Shown one piece after another: positions 31,875 to 45,400 of a stretch of 64,000 nt of DNA. The stretch is from Smallanthus sonchifolius. Its lineage: Eukaryota; Streptophyta; Magnoliopsida; Asterales; Asteraceae. Under the pieces are notes generated by a model. The model was not told the DNA's origin and ran no database searches. It was given only the letters and a program-made list of their open reading frames with translations. Every line of letters starts with the position of its first letter. Positions within the stretch are counted from its first letter, which is position 1. The DNA lies in contig CM042025.1 in NCBI GenBank assembly GCA_023525975.1, positions 3,735,001 through 3,799,000 on the forward strand, in the 5' to 3' direction. Both the position numbers and the translations under genes were made by a program.

Positions 31875-32470
31875 AAGCAGATGTCGGATATTGGTTGTTA
31901 AGCTTTTTCTTTTTTTGAACCTTTTTTTTTGTGTTGTCACGTCTTTTTGTGTATGCTATTAAAAATGTAAAATTTCTAAAATTCAAAATTAGGTGGAACT
32001 TTTTTGTGTTGTCACATCTTTTTGGGTGTGCTATTAGGCCATCTGTAGTGGGTTTACGTCCCGTCATGTCACTGCCACATCAGCATAAGGGCAATCACTG
32101 CACAGAATCACTAAGGTGTTTTGTGGTTTCACGTCCTGTATTTATTTTTCAATAATTAACTAAATATAGAAGTTTCATTTTTAATAAATAAAAAACTACA
32201 TTATAAAAAAAATACATTCTTAAATAAATAAAAAACTACATTATAAAATTAAAAAAATACATTTAAAAAAAAAATAAAAAACTACATTCATAAAAATAAA
32301 ATAAAAACTACTTGTCCTCCTCGGTTAAGTTGTTTCTTTCGTATATATCTTTTTTTCCCTCTCTGCGAGTTTACGAACACTTCAGGTAAGGGGTTAGTTC
32401 ATAGTTAACAATGGATATTTCCAAATATCAATATATGCGGAAGCTGAGAAGCATACATTTTAAAAACAAA
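31875..32470. other. Downstream flank of the F-box gene
   Basis: The 3'UTR is presumed here. From 32036 (TTAGGCCATCTGTAGTGGGTT) there is a Harbinger-like end with an AT-rich tail (TAAAAAACTACATT repeated three times), with no clear other end. Confidence 0.4.
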
Positions 32471-32900
32471 CTAGTAGTTTTACCCGCCTCGCGTTGCGGT
32501 GGCTTCGAAACGTACCCTAACTTGAATTCCCGTGTGACCCGCCGTAATGATCAAGACTTCATTGAAGATCAAGAAGAAGATGATGAAGCTAGTTAGGGTC
32601 GCCGGAGACTTCATTGAAGAAGAGTCTAGTTTGAAAGAAGGGGATTGGTGGGCCCATGGAAAGATAGGCATGTGATCAAGACCGAAGGAATTCGCCTTGA
32701 AAGGACAAAAATGCCCCTCAAGTGGGGGGAATTAACGGATTCTTGCGTCACGATTTAAGACGAAAACAGTTAAAAAATGAAAGTGCGATAATCGAAAGTG
32801 TTAAAACTTTTCAAGTTGGACGAAAATGACAATTTCGACCAAACCTAAGAGACGAAAAGCTAAGTTTACTCATAAAAATATAATTTTTACACATATTCAT
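32471..32900 (-). mobile_element. Helitron 3' end, second family (minus strand); left end not found
   Basis: On the minus strand the sequence ends with a GC-rich hairpin region (CCACCGCAACGCGAGGCGGG), then TAAAACTACTAG with T following. The same end in plus orientation occurs at 46632-46635. The 5' border is not identified; the end coordinate given here is a guess. A 61-codon frame here is not a gene. Confidence 0.4.
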
Positions 32901-33079
32901 TGTTTGTTATGATAGTGTTTAATTTTCTAACATAAATTACTTAAAATTTTCTTAATCTTATTACAAAAATTTTATGTTACGCAAGCCATAGTTGATACGT
33001 GAATATTGGTTCGTGTATGACCTCTCCAAATACGTGTATTAAAGTTAATACATGATCATTATGTTATGTAACTCCTGGA

Positions 33080-33400
33080 CAGGGCCGGTCCCGAGAATTC
33101 TCAAAACGTTTTGGGCCCGGTAGATGTAAAAAAAACCGGGCCCTATAATATAAACTCAATAATCATATATAAAAATAACATAATACGGGCTATATATATA
33201 TATATAGATTTTTGTTTATAAAAATTGGGTTTACATATATAGATTTTTTTTATTCATTGGTTTTGAGTTCAGATTTATAAACAATTGAGTTTACATATAT
33301 AGATTTTTTTTAAAAACACACACACACATATATATAATAAAAAAAAATTAAAACTTCGGACCCTAGGGGGCCTCCAAGCCCTCCCTTTGAGCCGGGCCTG
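33080..33400. mobile_element. hAT MITE (321 bp), decayed TSD
   Basis: The ends CAGGGCCGGTCCC and, inverted, CAGGCCCGGCTCAAAGG are related. The flanking octamers CTCCTGGA and CTTCTGAA agree at 6 of 8 bases. The interior has a TATATATAGATTTTTTTT segment repeated three times. Confidence 0.7.
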
Positions 33401-35057
33401 CTTCTGAATATATGCATAACTAATTACTCACTTGATTATAGAGGCATATCATTTTCTAAAAAAAATATTAACTTCATAAAAGGTTTTAATTTAAATTGAT
33501 ATGAATAGTTTTATGGTATGGTTGTATTACTTGTGTTTTAAAGATTAAAATTGATAGAAAGAAAATCTGGAAAGCATATATAATAGAACAATTGCCATGT
33601 GGTTGAATTATAAAAGGCCAGGCCGGCAAATACAGTTTTTTAGGGGTCTGCGCTCTTGGACGGTTGTTTGTTTGCTGTAATATTTGATTAAATCAAATTG
33701 ATTTTGTGGGGAAAATTGCTTCTATATTTTATTCCTGTTATAATATTAGAGTGGGGACAAGTTAAGTTGAATTTTTTTGTATATTTTTTTATAAAATATT
33801 TTCTTGAAAGTTCTTCTGTAATAATTTATATGGCCTTATCCTTCCATTTTATGAATTATTATTAGGAACTTTAATATGATATTAATGAAGATATCGTATT
33901 TTATAAAATTTTAGTACAAATCAAAACATATTTTATATGGTCTGTTTGTAATAAAAAGGTTGACTTCTTTTTATTTTTTACAAATAATTAATATGTTTAA
34001 TATGAATACACACATATATATTATCTTATTTTTTTCATAATAAAATGATAAATTAGGCTTTACATATTTTGAATACATTTTAGGGAATTTTAACATGTTT
34101 ATATTTTATTTGTTTATAAAAAAATAATAGCTTATTTAATTCGTTAAAGATAAAGCATATATCAGTACTCATTCGTCCCCAAGGGGACATCCTGGTGGTT
34201 AAGTGTTATAACTTATACGTCATAAAGGTTGAGGGTTCAAATCTTGAATGGTACAGGTTATGGTGTATTTATTTTATAAAATTTAGGAACTGTTGTTAAA
34301 AAAACATAATTACTCATTCATCTATAAATGGACTGAAATTATTATAAATTTACGTGATATCGTTTTAATCTTTTTATAAAGAGTGACATGGTTTATTTTT
34401 TATTAGTATTTAATAAAAAATGAAAATAATATTATATGACGTTATGTAAGAATATGTGAAAGTAAACTAGGAATTATTGAGAACAATCACCTTTTAGTTT
34501 TTAAAAAAATATAATAGACTTGTTTATTTTATCATTGTAGGTGAACGAGTTATCGTAGTACACTTAAAACAACATGGGTTGCTTTCATTCGAGAGCTAGA
34601 GCGTGACGTTAAATGATAATAGAGTGGGAGGCTCACGAGCAACGAGCTTATGTTATACGTCAATCGTTCTTTTTTTTTGTGTGTGACGTAAAGTGATTCA
34701 AACCGTTGCCTTTGATGATGTTTTCTTATAGTATGTTTAGTAGCAAGAATCGAGCAAACTAAACCGCTGGTGTTGACTGAGGATTCATATTCAACACGAG
34801 TTACTTATGATAGATTTTGTGCCTCCCTAAAATGAACGTGTTTGTTTCCTATATCATAACAACTGAAACAGTAGTTATACTATTGGAAATGACTCACGCG
34901 TCTGAGATAGCACCGAGTTTCAATGTGTTTGATGGTTTGTGGAAAAAGAAGAATCAATAGTTAATTCGAATTGTCAGAAAGTTCTCAATATTCTGAAAGG
35001 TTTGAACTCGTAGTTCTCAAAAAAGTTTTTGAGTTGCTAGTAGGTTTCATATTTCAT
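33401..35057. other. Gene-free AT-rich sequence with a SINE-like head
   Basis: A tRNA-like segment at 34175-34262 has A-box-like TCCTGGTGGTTAAGTG and B-box GGTTCAAATCT, so it is a probable SINE fragment. The rest is A/T-rich with no supportable gene. Confidence 0.45.
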
Positions 35058-35065
35058 GTGTAAGG

Positions 35066-35746
35066 CATTGGCGTACCCACCCATTATGGGTTGGGTCTCC
35101 CGACACCCATGATTTTTTTTTTGTTTATTATATATATGATATAATTCTGAGCGATCCCCGTGAAATATTGATACCGACCCCATAAATTTTATTTTGACTA
35201 AAATGACACTCAAAAAATTAATTTAAAACTTTAAAATTTTACAAATATAAGCTTATTAATAATTGTTATAAACTAATTGAACAAATATAAACAAATTATA
35301 AATTATTTAGTTAATTGAACCAATCCATTAATCCTTATAAACAATTAAGTTCACTAGGTCACTAACTATTTAACCCAATACTATTTACTCTAAGCCCTTC
35401 TCTTCATTTCTAAAGAATTAACCGGCCTTGTAAAACCCTCTCATAGGTCTGTAAACGAACCGAAAGAACACAAATGAGGCTTGTTCGTGTTTGTTTGTTT
35501 AACTTTAACTTAACAAATGAATGAACACGAACACGAACATTTAAATGGACGATTTCAATCTGGCAAAAAAATTTCAACTCAAAATATTTCGATGACCTAA
35601 CTCAATCCGACGAAAAAAGTTCGAAGACCCAACTCAATCCAGTAAAAATATTCAATGACCCGACCTGAAAAAAAATCCATTTTAATAAACATTCTAATAC
35701 CCACAATTTCCGACACTCATAAAAAAAATTTCTGGATCCGCCACTG
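35066..35746. mobile_element. hAT-type element (681 bp) with perfect 8-bp TSD
   Basis: The ends CATTGGCGTACCC and, inverted, CAGTGGCGGATCC match the family at 14278. GTGTAAGG is exact at 35058-35065 and 35747-35754. No transposase frame is present. Confidence 0.85.
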
Positions 35747-36585
35747 GTGTAAGGTCTTTCTTTTTTTCTCATGATAAAAAAATGAATCTTCATGGTCATA
35801 TTATATTCACACAAAAAGAAACCAAATGAATGTTTAATATTGTAATAATCAAAACTAAATTTATATTAATATAGATTTAAGTGGATAATCAAAAGTGTTA
35901 TTTCAATTCATGGCACTTCGTAACTACTCAAAAGCAACTAAGTTGCTGCGCATCAATAGAAACCTTCAAGCAACAACAACCAAGCTGATGTTCTTCATCA
36001 TTAACCATTGGTAGCAATTGTACGTTTATCCGATCAGCAGAATCTTCCTGTTAATGTCTAACCAACCTTACAGGACATAAAGGTGGCTCGTGGTGATACG
36101 AAATGCAAAGTACACCATCAAAACCCTGAGGGTCTTCACTTTTTATTTATTGCTAAGGAAACAATATCCAATGAAGGCTCCTACTTATATACCATTCAAT
36201 AGTTTGTTCACACACCTATGTGAGACAACTTTTTATCCATTTCATCATTTCAAGTTCCATATCAAACTCATTACTCTGAGCATCTTATCTTGGCAAAGCT
36301 CTCACTAAGGAGAACATGAACCTATAAACTATTAATTATATAAATCATATATAAATATAATTATTTAAGTCTAAAGTTATTAAAAAAATCACATCTTTAT
36401 TAGTTTTTCCAACATCATGCACATAGATAGATGTATGTTTGTTAAGATGTTGATAGAAAGGATGATTTTTGGAAATGAGGACATGAGTGTTTCGATAGTA
36501 AATTTATACTTGTTTTTTAATACTTGTTTTAAGTAAAAAAGATGATATTTGTTAACATGTTTTTGTACACATCTGGTTTCAAGGG

Positions 36586-36733
36586 CAGGGGCGGACTTAA
36601 GTGAAGTGGGGGGGGTGCACAGGAACCCCCCGAGTTTTGAAATTTTAGTGTAACGGTAGGTAAAAAAACTGGGGTGAACCCCCTGAATATTATAGGGTGA
36701 ACTCCTTGAAAATATTTCCTGGATCCGCCACTG
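36586..36733. mobile_element. hAT MITE (148 bp), 7/8-bp TSD
   Basis: The ends CAGGGGCGGACTTAAG and, inverted, CAGTGGCGGATCCAGG are of the same family. The flanks TTCAAGGG and TTCATGGG differ at one base. It is a short deletion derivative. Confidence 0.8.
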
Positions 36734-36741
36734 TTCATGGG

Positions 36742-38211
36742 AAGCAAGAGTGTGGGACACTAATGGGAGGTTTAACATGCAATTTAAATAAAGTTTTTTT
36801 TTGGGGTGTGTGTGTTTTAGTAGCATGTTTGTTATAAGACCGTTCTATTTAACGATTTTTGTGGTTGTTTTCATGATGTTATAAACTCTTGAACATGTAT
36901 TTAATATTTGGATATAGTCGAATAATGGTTTGAACTTTTGGTGTTGTAAATTGGTTAGAAAAGTAATATTGAACTATTATCTTGCTTTTTGGATTGATTT
37001 TGATTAATATCGTAAGAACATAATAGTCTAAACAAATCAAATATTAATTTGCCTTTTTTATTTATTCTACATATATTAATACCTATACTTTTATAACTTA
37101 GTATTTACCATTTGTATTAATACATATATACCTTTAACAACTTAGAAATGATTAAATCCATTTGAAAGTGTAAAAAGGCGTAAGGGCGCGACACGTGGCC
37201 AAAAGGGAAAAGGCAAATGCGTCCATAAGAAAAAAAGTTTCACGCGCCCATAAAAACAAGCGTGTAAAACGTCATGAACAAAAGGTAAAACGCCATAATC
37301 TAAAACGTCATGTTGAAAAAAGCTAAAACTCCATGTGTTACTGGGGACCCAAATCTAAAACGTCATGCCCATGTGTAAAAAACCATGTTGAAAAAAAAGC
37401 TAAAACTCCATATGTTATTGGGCGCCCAGATCTAAAACGTCATGTTGAAAACGCACAGTTCAAGTATTTTTAAAAATAAATGATTTAAAAAAAAATAAAA
37501 TTATAGCAAAATCATACTCATTTTAAAGATAAAAAACGTTTGATTTTATGGTATAATTAAAAAATTAATGACGTATACAAAAGTTATGAACGTTTAAAAA
37601 AAATTGACGAAATAGCATGTGACTTGCATGTGCAGGTTTTTTGTTTGGCTCTTCTCATTATACCATTTCTGATGGTTTCTAATTTCTAAATATTTACCAA
37701 AATAGTATCGCGTGAATCTCAGCCCGAAAACATAATGATCTTGTGACTGAGATTCATTCTTAGACTTTCTAGCGTTTTTCTCCTTTCTGGCAGAACCTTA
37801 TCCTATATAATTTTTTACGGGACCAAGCATCTATACACTACCACATTATTATTTTTCAAGTGGCAATAAACATTGACACGATAATTATTCGATTGCTTTT
37901 ATTTTATGAGAAATGACAAAACTTCTAGTCTTATTTTCAAAGAGATCCAACGACACACATAATCCCAAAAAGTTAAAAAGGAATAAGCAACAGTAAAAAG
38001 TTTAAACAAACTAAAGACAAGATTAGACAACATCTCACATTTATCGAAATTTTTAAAAGCAATAAATAAAGCGGTGTAAATTTGGTTTGAATTAATTAAA
38101 AAAAAATTAAACGAAACCCCGGATCAACACATATCCGGTTTGGTTTCGGTTCTATTTTTCTTAAAGTTTAATTTTCGAGTCGAGATTGTTTCAAAACTTG
38201 GGTTGTGGTTT
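36742..38211. other. Gene-free sequence with a diverged tandem duplication
   Basis: At ~37290-37455 the unit ATCTAAAACGTCATG..GAAAAAAGCTAAAACTCCAT..GTTA.TGGG..CCCA occurs twice plus a partial copy. The rest is AT-rich with no gene recognised. Confidence 0.45.
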
Positions 38212-38440
38212 CACTACTAGAAAAATAAGTACAAATCACTGACAGACAATAGCCGTCGGTAATTTGTCCTTGACAACGTTAACGATAATCACTTGGTAAA
38301 ATCCGTCGGTAAGTTCTTTAACTACGTTATGTTTTCGACAGTGTATCACCGCCGGGTTACAGACGAGAACCACCTTTATCTTAACCGACGAATATATCCG
38401 TCAGTAAAAGTCTTCAGTTTTGTAATTTGATATCGGCCGT
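38212..38440 (+). mobile_element. Orphan CACTA (En/Spm) terminus
   Basis: CACTACTAGAAAAATAAG is a typical CACTA end. It is followed by subterminal CCGTCGGTAA-type repeats in both orientations (near 38260, 38309 and 38390). No matching TAGTG end was found on the other side, so this is a truncated copy. Confidence 0.6.
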
Positions 38441-38960
38441 GATACACTTGAACTTTCAATTGTTAACGTTGAAACGATGTGTTTTAAGTTTGTATTTCTT
38501 AAGTTAAATTAAACACAAGTATTTATTCGATTAAATGCTCAATTTAATATTATACGTTTGTGTAAACTAAAAACGGAACTCGAAGCTACAACTTAATTTG
38601 TATTGGAGTTTTGATTATATCATTTAACTTTCAGCTTGAAAATATAAAATAACATAAAAGTAAAACCTAAAATAGAAAAACAAAATTTAATAAATCACAT
38701 TTAGGTAATTTGATTTATTAGAAATTGTTAGTTCTTTTTACAGCCTGTTTGAAGTAACGTTTAACTAATTTTTACATCCAAAGAAGAATTTTATTTTAAA
38801 AAGACATCATTAGAAACAATAAGCTCAACTGCTCAAATACAATATATTTTTCTGGTTCGATCTTGTTCGCAGCTAAAAAAACACACAATAAAGTTCTTAT
38901 AAAATTTTGATAAAATCCTCAAAGAAATGTATATTAAAGGAATTGAATATCCTAAAAAAA

Positions 38961-39283
38961 TCTATAGTATATAATAAATAAAGGTTTTTCATGTCACGTG
39001 TCGCCTCCACATTCATTCTCATCATTTTTTTCTCGCATCTCTCTCTTATTAAATACACCTCTATCTTTTAATAATAAAATATATTTTTAAAGAAAATACT
39101 AATCTTTATATTAATAAATTCTCTGACATATTTTGACGAGTGTATGTGTTAACAGATTATATTGTATTCCACGGGTTTATTCAACCTGTGTAAAACACGA
39201 GTTTTTAAAAAATAAATTTTTTATTACTTAGTATATAATATTATATTTATTCAACCCGTGTAATAAATGAGATTTTAACCTAG
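38961..39283 (+). mobile_element. Non-autonomous Helitron (323 bp)
   Basis: It starts TCTATAGTATATAATAAATA after A and ends TTTTAACCTAG before T. The final hairpin is decayed (CCCGTGTAATAAATGAG), but an internal GTGTAAAACACGAG palindrome remains. Confidence 0.7.
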
Positions 39284-39439
39284 TTATTATCTATATTAAA
39301 AATGGATGAAAGTGAACAATTAACGAAAATCCAATCATGGTTATCACACGACATGTTTTGAGTGGATTCTTTTTTTAATTTTCTTTTTTTTATTTACATA
39401 TATACAATACATATTAGATTTTTTTTAGAACGACATGTC

Positions 39440-39602
39440 GGATAGGATGTCGCTAACCCCACCTAGTCCAAAGTTTAAGTCCTGTCACATAGGGTGTTTC
39501 TGTAATTATAAAGTGCACCTTATGAGGATGAAACTTGGGACCTCCACAGGAGGAAAACCTTATGGCAAAACCCCCTGACCACTAGACCAAAGGCCTGATA
39601 GC
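39440..39602 (-). mobile_element. SINE-like sequence (minus strand)
   Basis: Read on the minus strand there is an A-box-like TTGGTCTAGTGGTCAGG and a B-box-like AGGTCCCAAGTTTC about 45 bp on. A similar but shorter head on the plus strand follows at ~39635-39705 (GTGCACTCGGATGGTAACACG..CTTCGAATCTTAG). Confidence 0.5.
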
Positions 39603-40004
39603 TACAATACAGATTAGATGTAAGCCAAGTTTACCAGTGCACTCGGATGGTAACACGCCTTGCCATACACCCGCAAGACCTTCGAATCTTAGTCCCCCCC
39701 AACTGGTTCGCTAAATGACGTCAACAGTTCTTTTATTGACGTCATAATTAATTATTAATTTAAAAAAAATCTTAATAATTTAAAATTTAACTTTTAAAAT
39801 ATTATGTTTTTTTACGTTTGTGCCTTTGTAACGTTCTTATTTGTAAATTTGTTAAAAAAATTATTGTGTGAAAAAAACAAATGACAAGATTACCCTTTAC
39901 TTTTTAAGTACGAGTGTTCAATGTTCACCGTCCCGGTTCGACCGGTTCTGATATAAATCGATCGATGTCAAGTTTTAAACTATAAACCAAACCAAACCAA
40001 ACGT

Positions 40005-41358
40005 ACCCAGTATAATCCCACACATAGCTAACGCTATTAGTAGGGTCTGGGGAGGGTGTGATGAGGGCAAACCTTACCCCTATCCCAAGGGATAGAGAGG
40101 CTACTCCCGTTTAGACCCCCGGCTCCATGGGAAAGAAAAAGATAAAAATATAAATAAAATTAATGAGTAATAAAGTAAAATAAATCTAACAGTAATCTAA
40201 CAATTAGCAGTGTATGACTAGAGTATATTAGTCACAAGAAACACAACACACCTACAAGAAACAAGACATACGCAAAATCTTTGCTAAACAACTCTACTCT
40301 CCCACACAACGGGTCACTCATCCTAAAACCCTAATACGACGTCTTCATGAAATCCTATCATTGATCATGTCCTCTGAGAGGTGTAAATCTAGCAAATCAA
40401 GCCTAATCCTCTCATCCCACGTTAATTTCGGTCTCCCCCTGCTCCTTTTCCCCTCTACAACGAGAGTTTCCACTTTTCTCATTGGATCTGTGCTCTGTCT
40501 CCTCTTGACATGTCCAAACCATCTCAATCTTCATTCTCTTATCTTATCTGAGATACATGTGACTTCCAATCTCTTCCGAACAACTTCATTTCTTATTCGG
40601 TCATTTCTTGTGTGTCAACACATCCACCTCAACATCCTCATCTCAGCTACATCCATTTTTCGAGCTTGTGTCTTCTTGATGGCCCAACACTCGGTTCCAT
40701 ATAGCATCGCTGGGCGAACTGCTACCCTATAAAATTTACCCTTTAACCCTATTGGGAACCTCTTGTGGCACAAAACACCTGAGGCCGCTCTCCATTTACA
40801 CCAACCAGCCTGCACCCGATGGACTACATCATTGTCGATGTCCCCGTTACTCTGGATGACAGATCCTAGATACTTGAATTTCAGTGTCTTAGGGACAACC
40901 CCACCTTCAATAGAAATATGGGTCTCCTCGTCGACGTTTACACCACTAAAGTTGCAGTGAAGGTACTCGGTTTTAGATCGGCTTATCTTCAAACCTTTGT
41001 GCTCTAAGACTGTTCTCCATTCCTCTAGTCTGTTGTTCAATGTCTCTTTACTTTCTGCAATCAACACGATATCATCAGCAAAAAGCATGCACCATGGAAT
41101 TGCATCTTAAATCGACTTTGACAACTCATCCAAAACTACTGCAAAGAGAAAGGGGCTTAGTGCCGACCCCTGGTGAACTCCCACTTTCACCGGAAAAAAG
41201 TCTGTATCCCCCACGGGTGCTCGGACGCATGTCTTAGCCTCATGATACATATCCCTAATTGCCTCAATATATTTACTAGGGATCCCTCTTCCCTCCAGAC
41301 TTTCCCAGATCAATCTTCTAGGCACACTATCGTACGCCTTTTTAAATCGGACAAACTG
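40005..41358 (-). pseudogene. 5'-truncated LINE (RTE-like) reverse transcriptase, inactivated
   Basis: Minus-strand frames give the C-terminal half of a LINE reverse transcriptase: KAYDSVPRRLIWE, then VGVHQGSALSPFLFAVVLDEL, then the catalytic LFADDIVLIAESKE, then FKYLGSVIQSNGDID and MLYGTECWAIKK, ending with the MRWFGHVKRR and RGRPKLTWDE tail. The frame is broken by at least three in-frame stops (before the catalytic block near 41105, near 40613 and near 40526). The 5' end is missing, as usual for LINE insertions. The 3' tail has the GTGGGATTATACTGGGT end I associate with plant RTE elements, and (CCAAA)n repeats follow at 39985-40003. Confidence 0.85.
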
Positions 41359-41998
41359 AAAAAGAAAAAAAAATACCGAATGAAAAAAAATCTTGCATTT
41401 ATTTTAAAAAATATATAAGGAAATTATTTATTTTATTTCCCAATAAAACATGATAGAAGTTATTAATTTCATCATGATTTAATTTGATTTTATGGTAGGA
41501 CAATGTTGTAGCCTTCATGATTAAACACCAATCTTTCGGACTCTAAACCTCTCTCCACCCCCACTAAATCCCAAGACCCCCAGGTGGGGTCCACTTTCCC
41601 TCTAACCCAAGTCAAAAAAATGATTTCTTGTAAATCTTTTCTTGATTCTTTAAATCTTGCAACAATTGACATGTTTTTACATCCTCTCCACTCATCATCA
41701 ACACCACATAAATAATCAAGAAAACACACACACACACTACTGTGTGAAAACCATGAATGTTTTTGTCATCCTCCCCTGGCCCCACCCATCTAATTCTGTC
41801 CTATCTCTTCTTCACAAACAAAAAGCCCCACCCCCTCTTCCATGCCAAATTCCTTTTGATAACACACACACACACAAGTGTGTGTTTTCAAGATTTCAAG
41901 AAAGTAGAACCACCTTTCACCAAATCCCCAAACTAACAAATACCCTTTTGAAAAAATCCAATTTTGTCCAAGAATCCGAAAAGGGTCCGAATAAAAAG
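41359..41998 (+). promoter_or_regulatory. Upstream region and 5'UTR of the TBL gene
   Basis: The last ~300 bp have leader-like composition and contain two (CA)n-loop-(TG)n foldbacks (41723-41746 and 41861-41886). The coding frame is open upstream to an ATG at 41657, with another ATG at 41753, but that peptide is low-complexity and unlike the family N-terminus. No obvious TATA box could be assigned. Confidence 0.5.
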
Positions 41999-42397
41999 AT
42001 GACCCAATTGGAATTCTTGAAGATTCTGAAGAGATTGAAGCCTTCTGAAGTTGGTTGTTTGTGCGTCAGTTTTTGCTTCGTGTTGTGTTTGTTCTTGTTG
42101 GACTACCGGTCTGTGAGTAACGGGTTCAGGGTCCGTGGGCACCGTGGGTTGGGTGTGCGGTTCGGGTTCAGTCCGTCTGGCCATTCGGGTCATGAACTGG
42201 TTGGGTTTCTTGAAGCGGGTCAAAAGTGTGACATATTTGATGGTAATTGGGTGTGGGATGAGAGTTATCCACTTTATGAGTCTAAAGATTGTTTGTTGTT
42301 AGATGATGGTTTTAGGTGTTCTGAAAATGGTAGACTTGATCAGTTTTATACCAAATGGAGATGGCAACCTAAAGATTGTAATTTGCCCAGGTTCTAA

Positions 42398-42430
<33 letters not shown>

Positions 42431-45400
42431 GTACTGTGTGTTTTTTTTTATGTGAAAATTGAAGTGGGTTTTGTTTAAATTTGAATTATGATTTGTGGGT
42501 AAGGTGTGGATTCATCATTCATGTTCATGTTTTGCCACTTTTGGGTGTTTCTGTCACATGTATTTGAAAGGGGTTTTGTTTGGACATGGGTTTTTGGATT
42601 GTTGCAGTTTGAAAATTGGGTATCAGATAAGTCAATTTTATATTTAAATTGGAGAATTGGGGTGTTTGGATATGTTTTTCAAAAATTTAAACCACAATCA
42701 ACTCAAAAGAATTATTGTAATTTAAAGATTCAATATTAGATATAATCAATTGTATAGTTCACACTTTATACACATGGGTAGTTAGGTACTTTTTTATTTT
42801 GTATGAATTATGAGTTTTTTTTTCAGCAATTTGAATTATTGATTCTAGATAATTAGAAAATAAGACTGAAAACTGATTATTGTAAAAGTCAGATTAGGAG
42901 TGTTTGGATGTGGATTTTTGGAGTCAAATGGATAATCATTTTGATACAATTTGAAACATCTCTTTATTTGAAGTTCATAGGATTGCTAAAGATTTGTGTT
43001 ATTGGTTTTGAGTTTGCTGTTTGTTTCATATGGGTTTTTGTTCATTTGATGAAATCTTACTAATTTGGGGTGTTTGGTCATATCTTTCGATGCAGATTTG
43101 ATGCAAAAACTATGCTAGAAAGATTAAGAAACCGTAGATTAGCTTTTGTTGGTGATTCAATTGGAAGAAATCAATGGGAATCACTTTTGTGTTTGTTATC
43201 TACTTCGGTTACCAACAAATCTTCAATATATGAAGTTAACGGGAGACCGATCACTAAACATACGGGTTTCTTGGTGTTCAAATTCGCTGATTTTAATTGC
43301 ACGATTGAGTATTACCGGGCCCCGTTTCTGGTCCTGCAGAGTAGGCCGCCAGCTGGCTCACCGAAACAAGTGAGAACCACTTTGAAACTTGATAAAATGG
43401 ATTGGGGCTCTGTGAAATGGAAAGGCTCGGATATTATCGTGTTCAATAGCGGGCACTGGTGGAATTCTGAGAAAACGATACGCGAGTAAGTGTGATTGAA
43501 TCTTGTAAAATGAAAAAGATAAAAATTGAAACTTTTGGCCCGGTGACATGTAAAGACAGGTTCGGGTTGAAATGGGTGGGATTGGATTGTGTTGACCCGC
43601 AAACACTTTCTTTTTGTCTGTTATTTGAACCTTATATATAAATAATTAACATGCTAATTATGATTAAGAAACATTATTATTACATTATGAGTTAAATCTT
43701 TGAATAAAACCATTTAATAGGTTGTATTTGTTAGACGTAGCTTTGGGCGGCTTTCAACCCGTTTCTCATTTAGCTAACTTTTTATTTGACCCGTTTGAGA
43801 TAAAACACTACTCAAGTCAACCCATAAGTAAATGGGGTCAAAACAAGTCCAGGTTGAAATGTGTGCGGAGTTTTTTTTTTTAGGGGGGGGGGGTTTGGAT
43901 TGTGTTGACACACACTTTCCTTGTTCCTTTTCCGAATCTTGCATTAGAAATAGACTTCAGGCGACTTTCAACCCGTTCAACCTGTTTCTCTTTTAGGTAA
44001 CTTTTGTTATTTGACCCGTTCCAGTAAAACACAACCCAAATCGACCCATTAGTAAATGGGTCAAAATTGCCACCTGTCTTTTTGTAGCTTAACATGTTAA
44101 AAATTGTTTCTTTTGATTGTTTGATCTGATTTTTAGGATTCTTCTTGTGTTTTAGGGGCTGTTACTTTCAAGAAGCAGGCGATGTGAAAATGAATATGAG
44201 CATTGCAACTGCATACCTAAAATCAGTTGAGACAGTTTTGAATTGGATAAGTAAAGAAGTAGATACGAATAAGACGCAAGTTTTTTTCCGAAGCTTTTCT
44301 CCTGTGCATTTCAGGTTCGTGTTCATTTTTTATTTCTTGAATGTTAACGGTGTGGACGGGTTGGGTAACGGGTCGGTTGGATTGACCCAGATAACTTTTA
44401 GTACAAAAAATTGTATCTTTTTTATAAATAATTAGTTTGTCAAATATGAATACAAAAATTGTATTATTTATTTAGTAATATGATTTTTTTAATATAATTA
44501 TCTAAGAGGTTTTATGCATTAAGAATACATTTTGGACAAAATTTTATGTTTTTCATAAATAATTAAGGGGATAACATAGCTACTAATAACTAACACATGT
44601 AGCTGTTTAGCAACTTTAACACGCGTTTTTATCTCAAAAACCCAATTAATTATTTTATAAAAAAAAGAAGTAACTATACTTTCCCCTACAATTATTGTGC
44701 TGAATGTAAAAATTGTATTGTTTCAATCATAATCTCGGTTTTTTAAATAAATTAATTAGGATATTTATGCATTAGAATACACTTTGGGCAACTTTCGTGC
44801 CATTCAACCCGTTAGAGATAAAAATAACCCAACTCACTTTTAGTCCAAAATTTTACATTTATAATAAATAATTAGTGTGTCAAATATGAATACAGAAATT
44901 GTATTGTTTTGCTAATAATCTCATTTTTAAAATCGTCTTTTGTCCAAAATTTTATTAACTTTATTAAATAATTACTGTGTCAAAAATATGAATGTAGAAG
45001 TTGTATTATTTCAATAATAATATAACTGATGTAGCAGCTTTTATGCATTAAAATTACACGTTGGGCTCTTTTTGACTAGTTAAACCTATTTTTCACCCAT
45101 TAGAGATAAAAAAAATAACCCACATCGACCTGTTCATAAGTAAATGGGTCTAAGTTACCACCTCCATGATTCTTTAACTAATATTGTTTTGTGGGTGTTT
45201 TAGGGGCGGTGATTGGAAATCCGGCGGTAGCTGCCACCTTGAGACACTGCCAGACTTAAGTTCATCACCAGCTTCGCCGAGCATTATGTTTTTCCCGAAT
45301 ATATTTGGCTCAGTGTTATCCAAACACAATAACGGGTCATCGTCACAAACAAAAGTAGAGTTATTAAACGTGACATATATGTCATCAAAACGAAAAGATG

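Noticed and set aside
32411..32596. 61-codon ORF
   Set aside because: It spans a Helitron terminal hairpin and has no protein-like conservation signal.
41657..41998. Longer N-terminus for the TBL protein
   Set aside because: The frame is open, but the peptide is low-complexity His/Thr-rich from CA repeats and would place 114 residues before the signal anchor.
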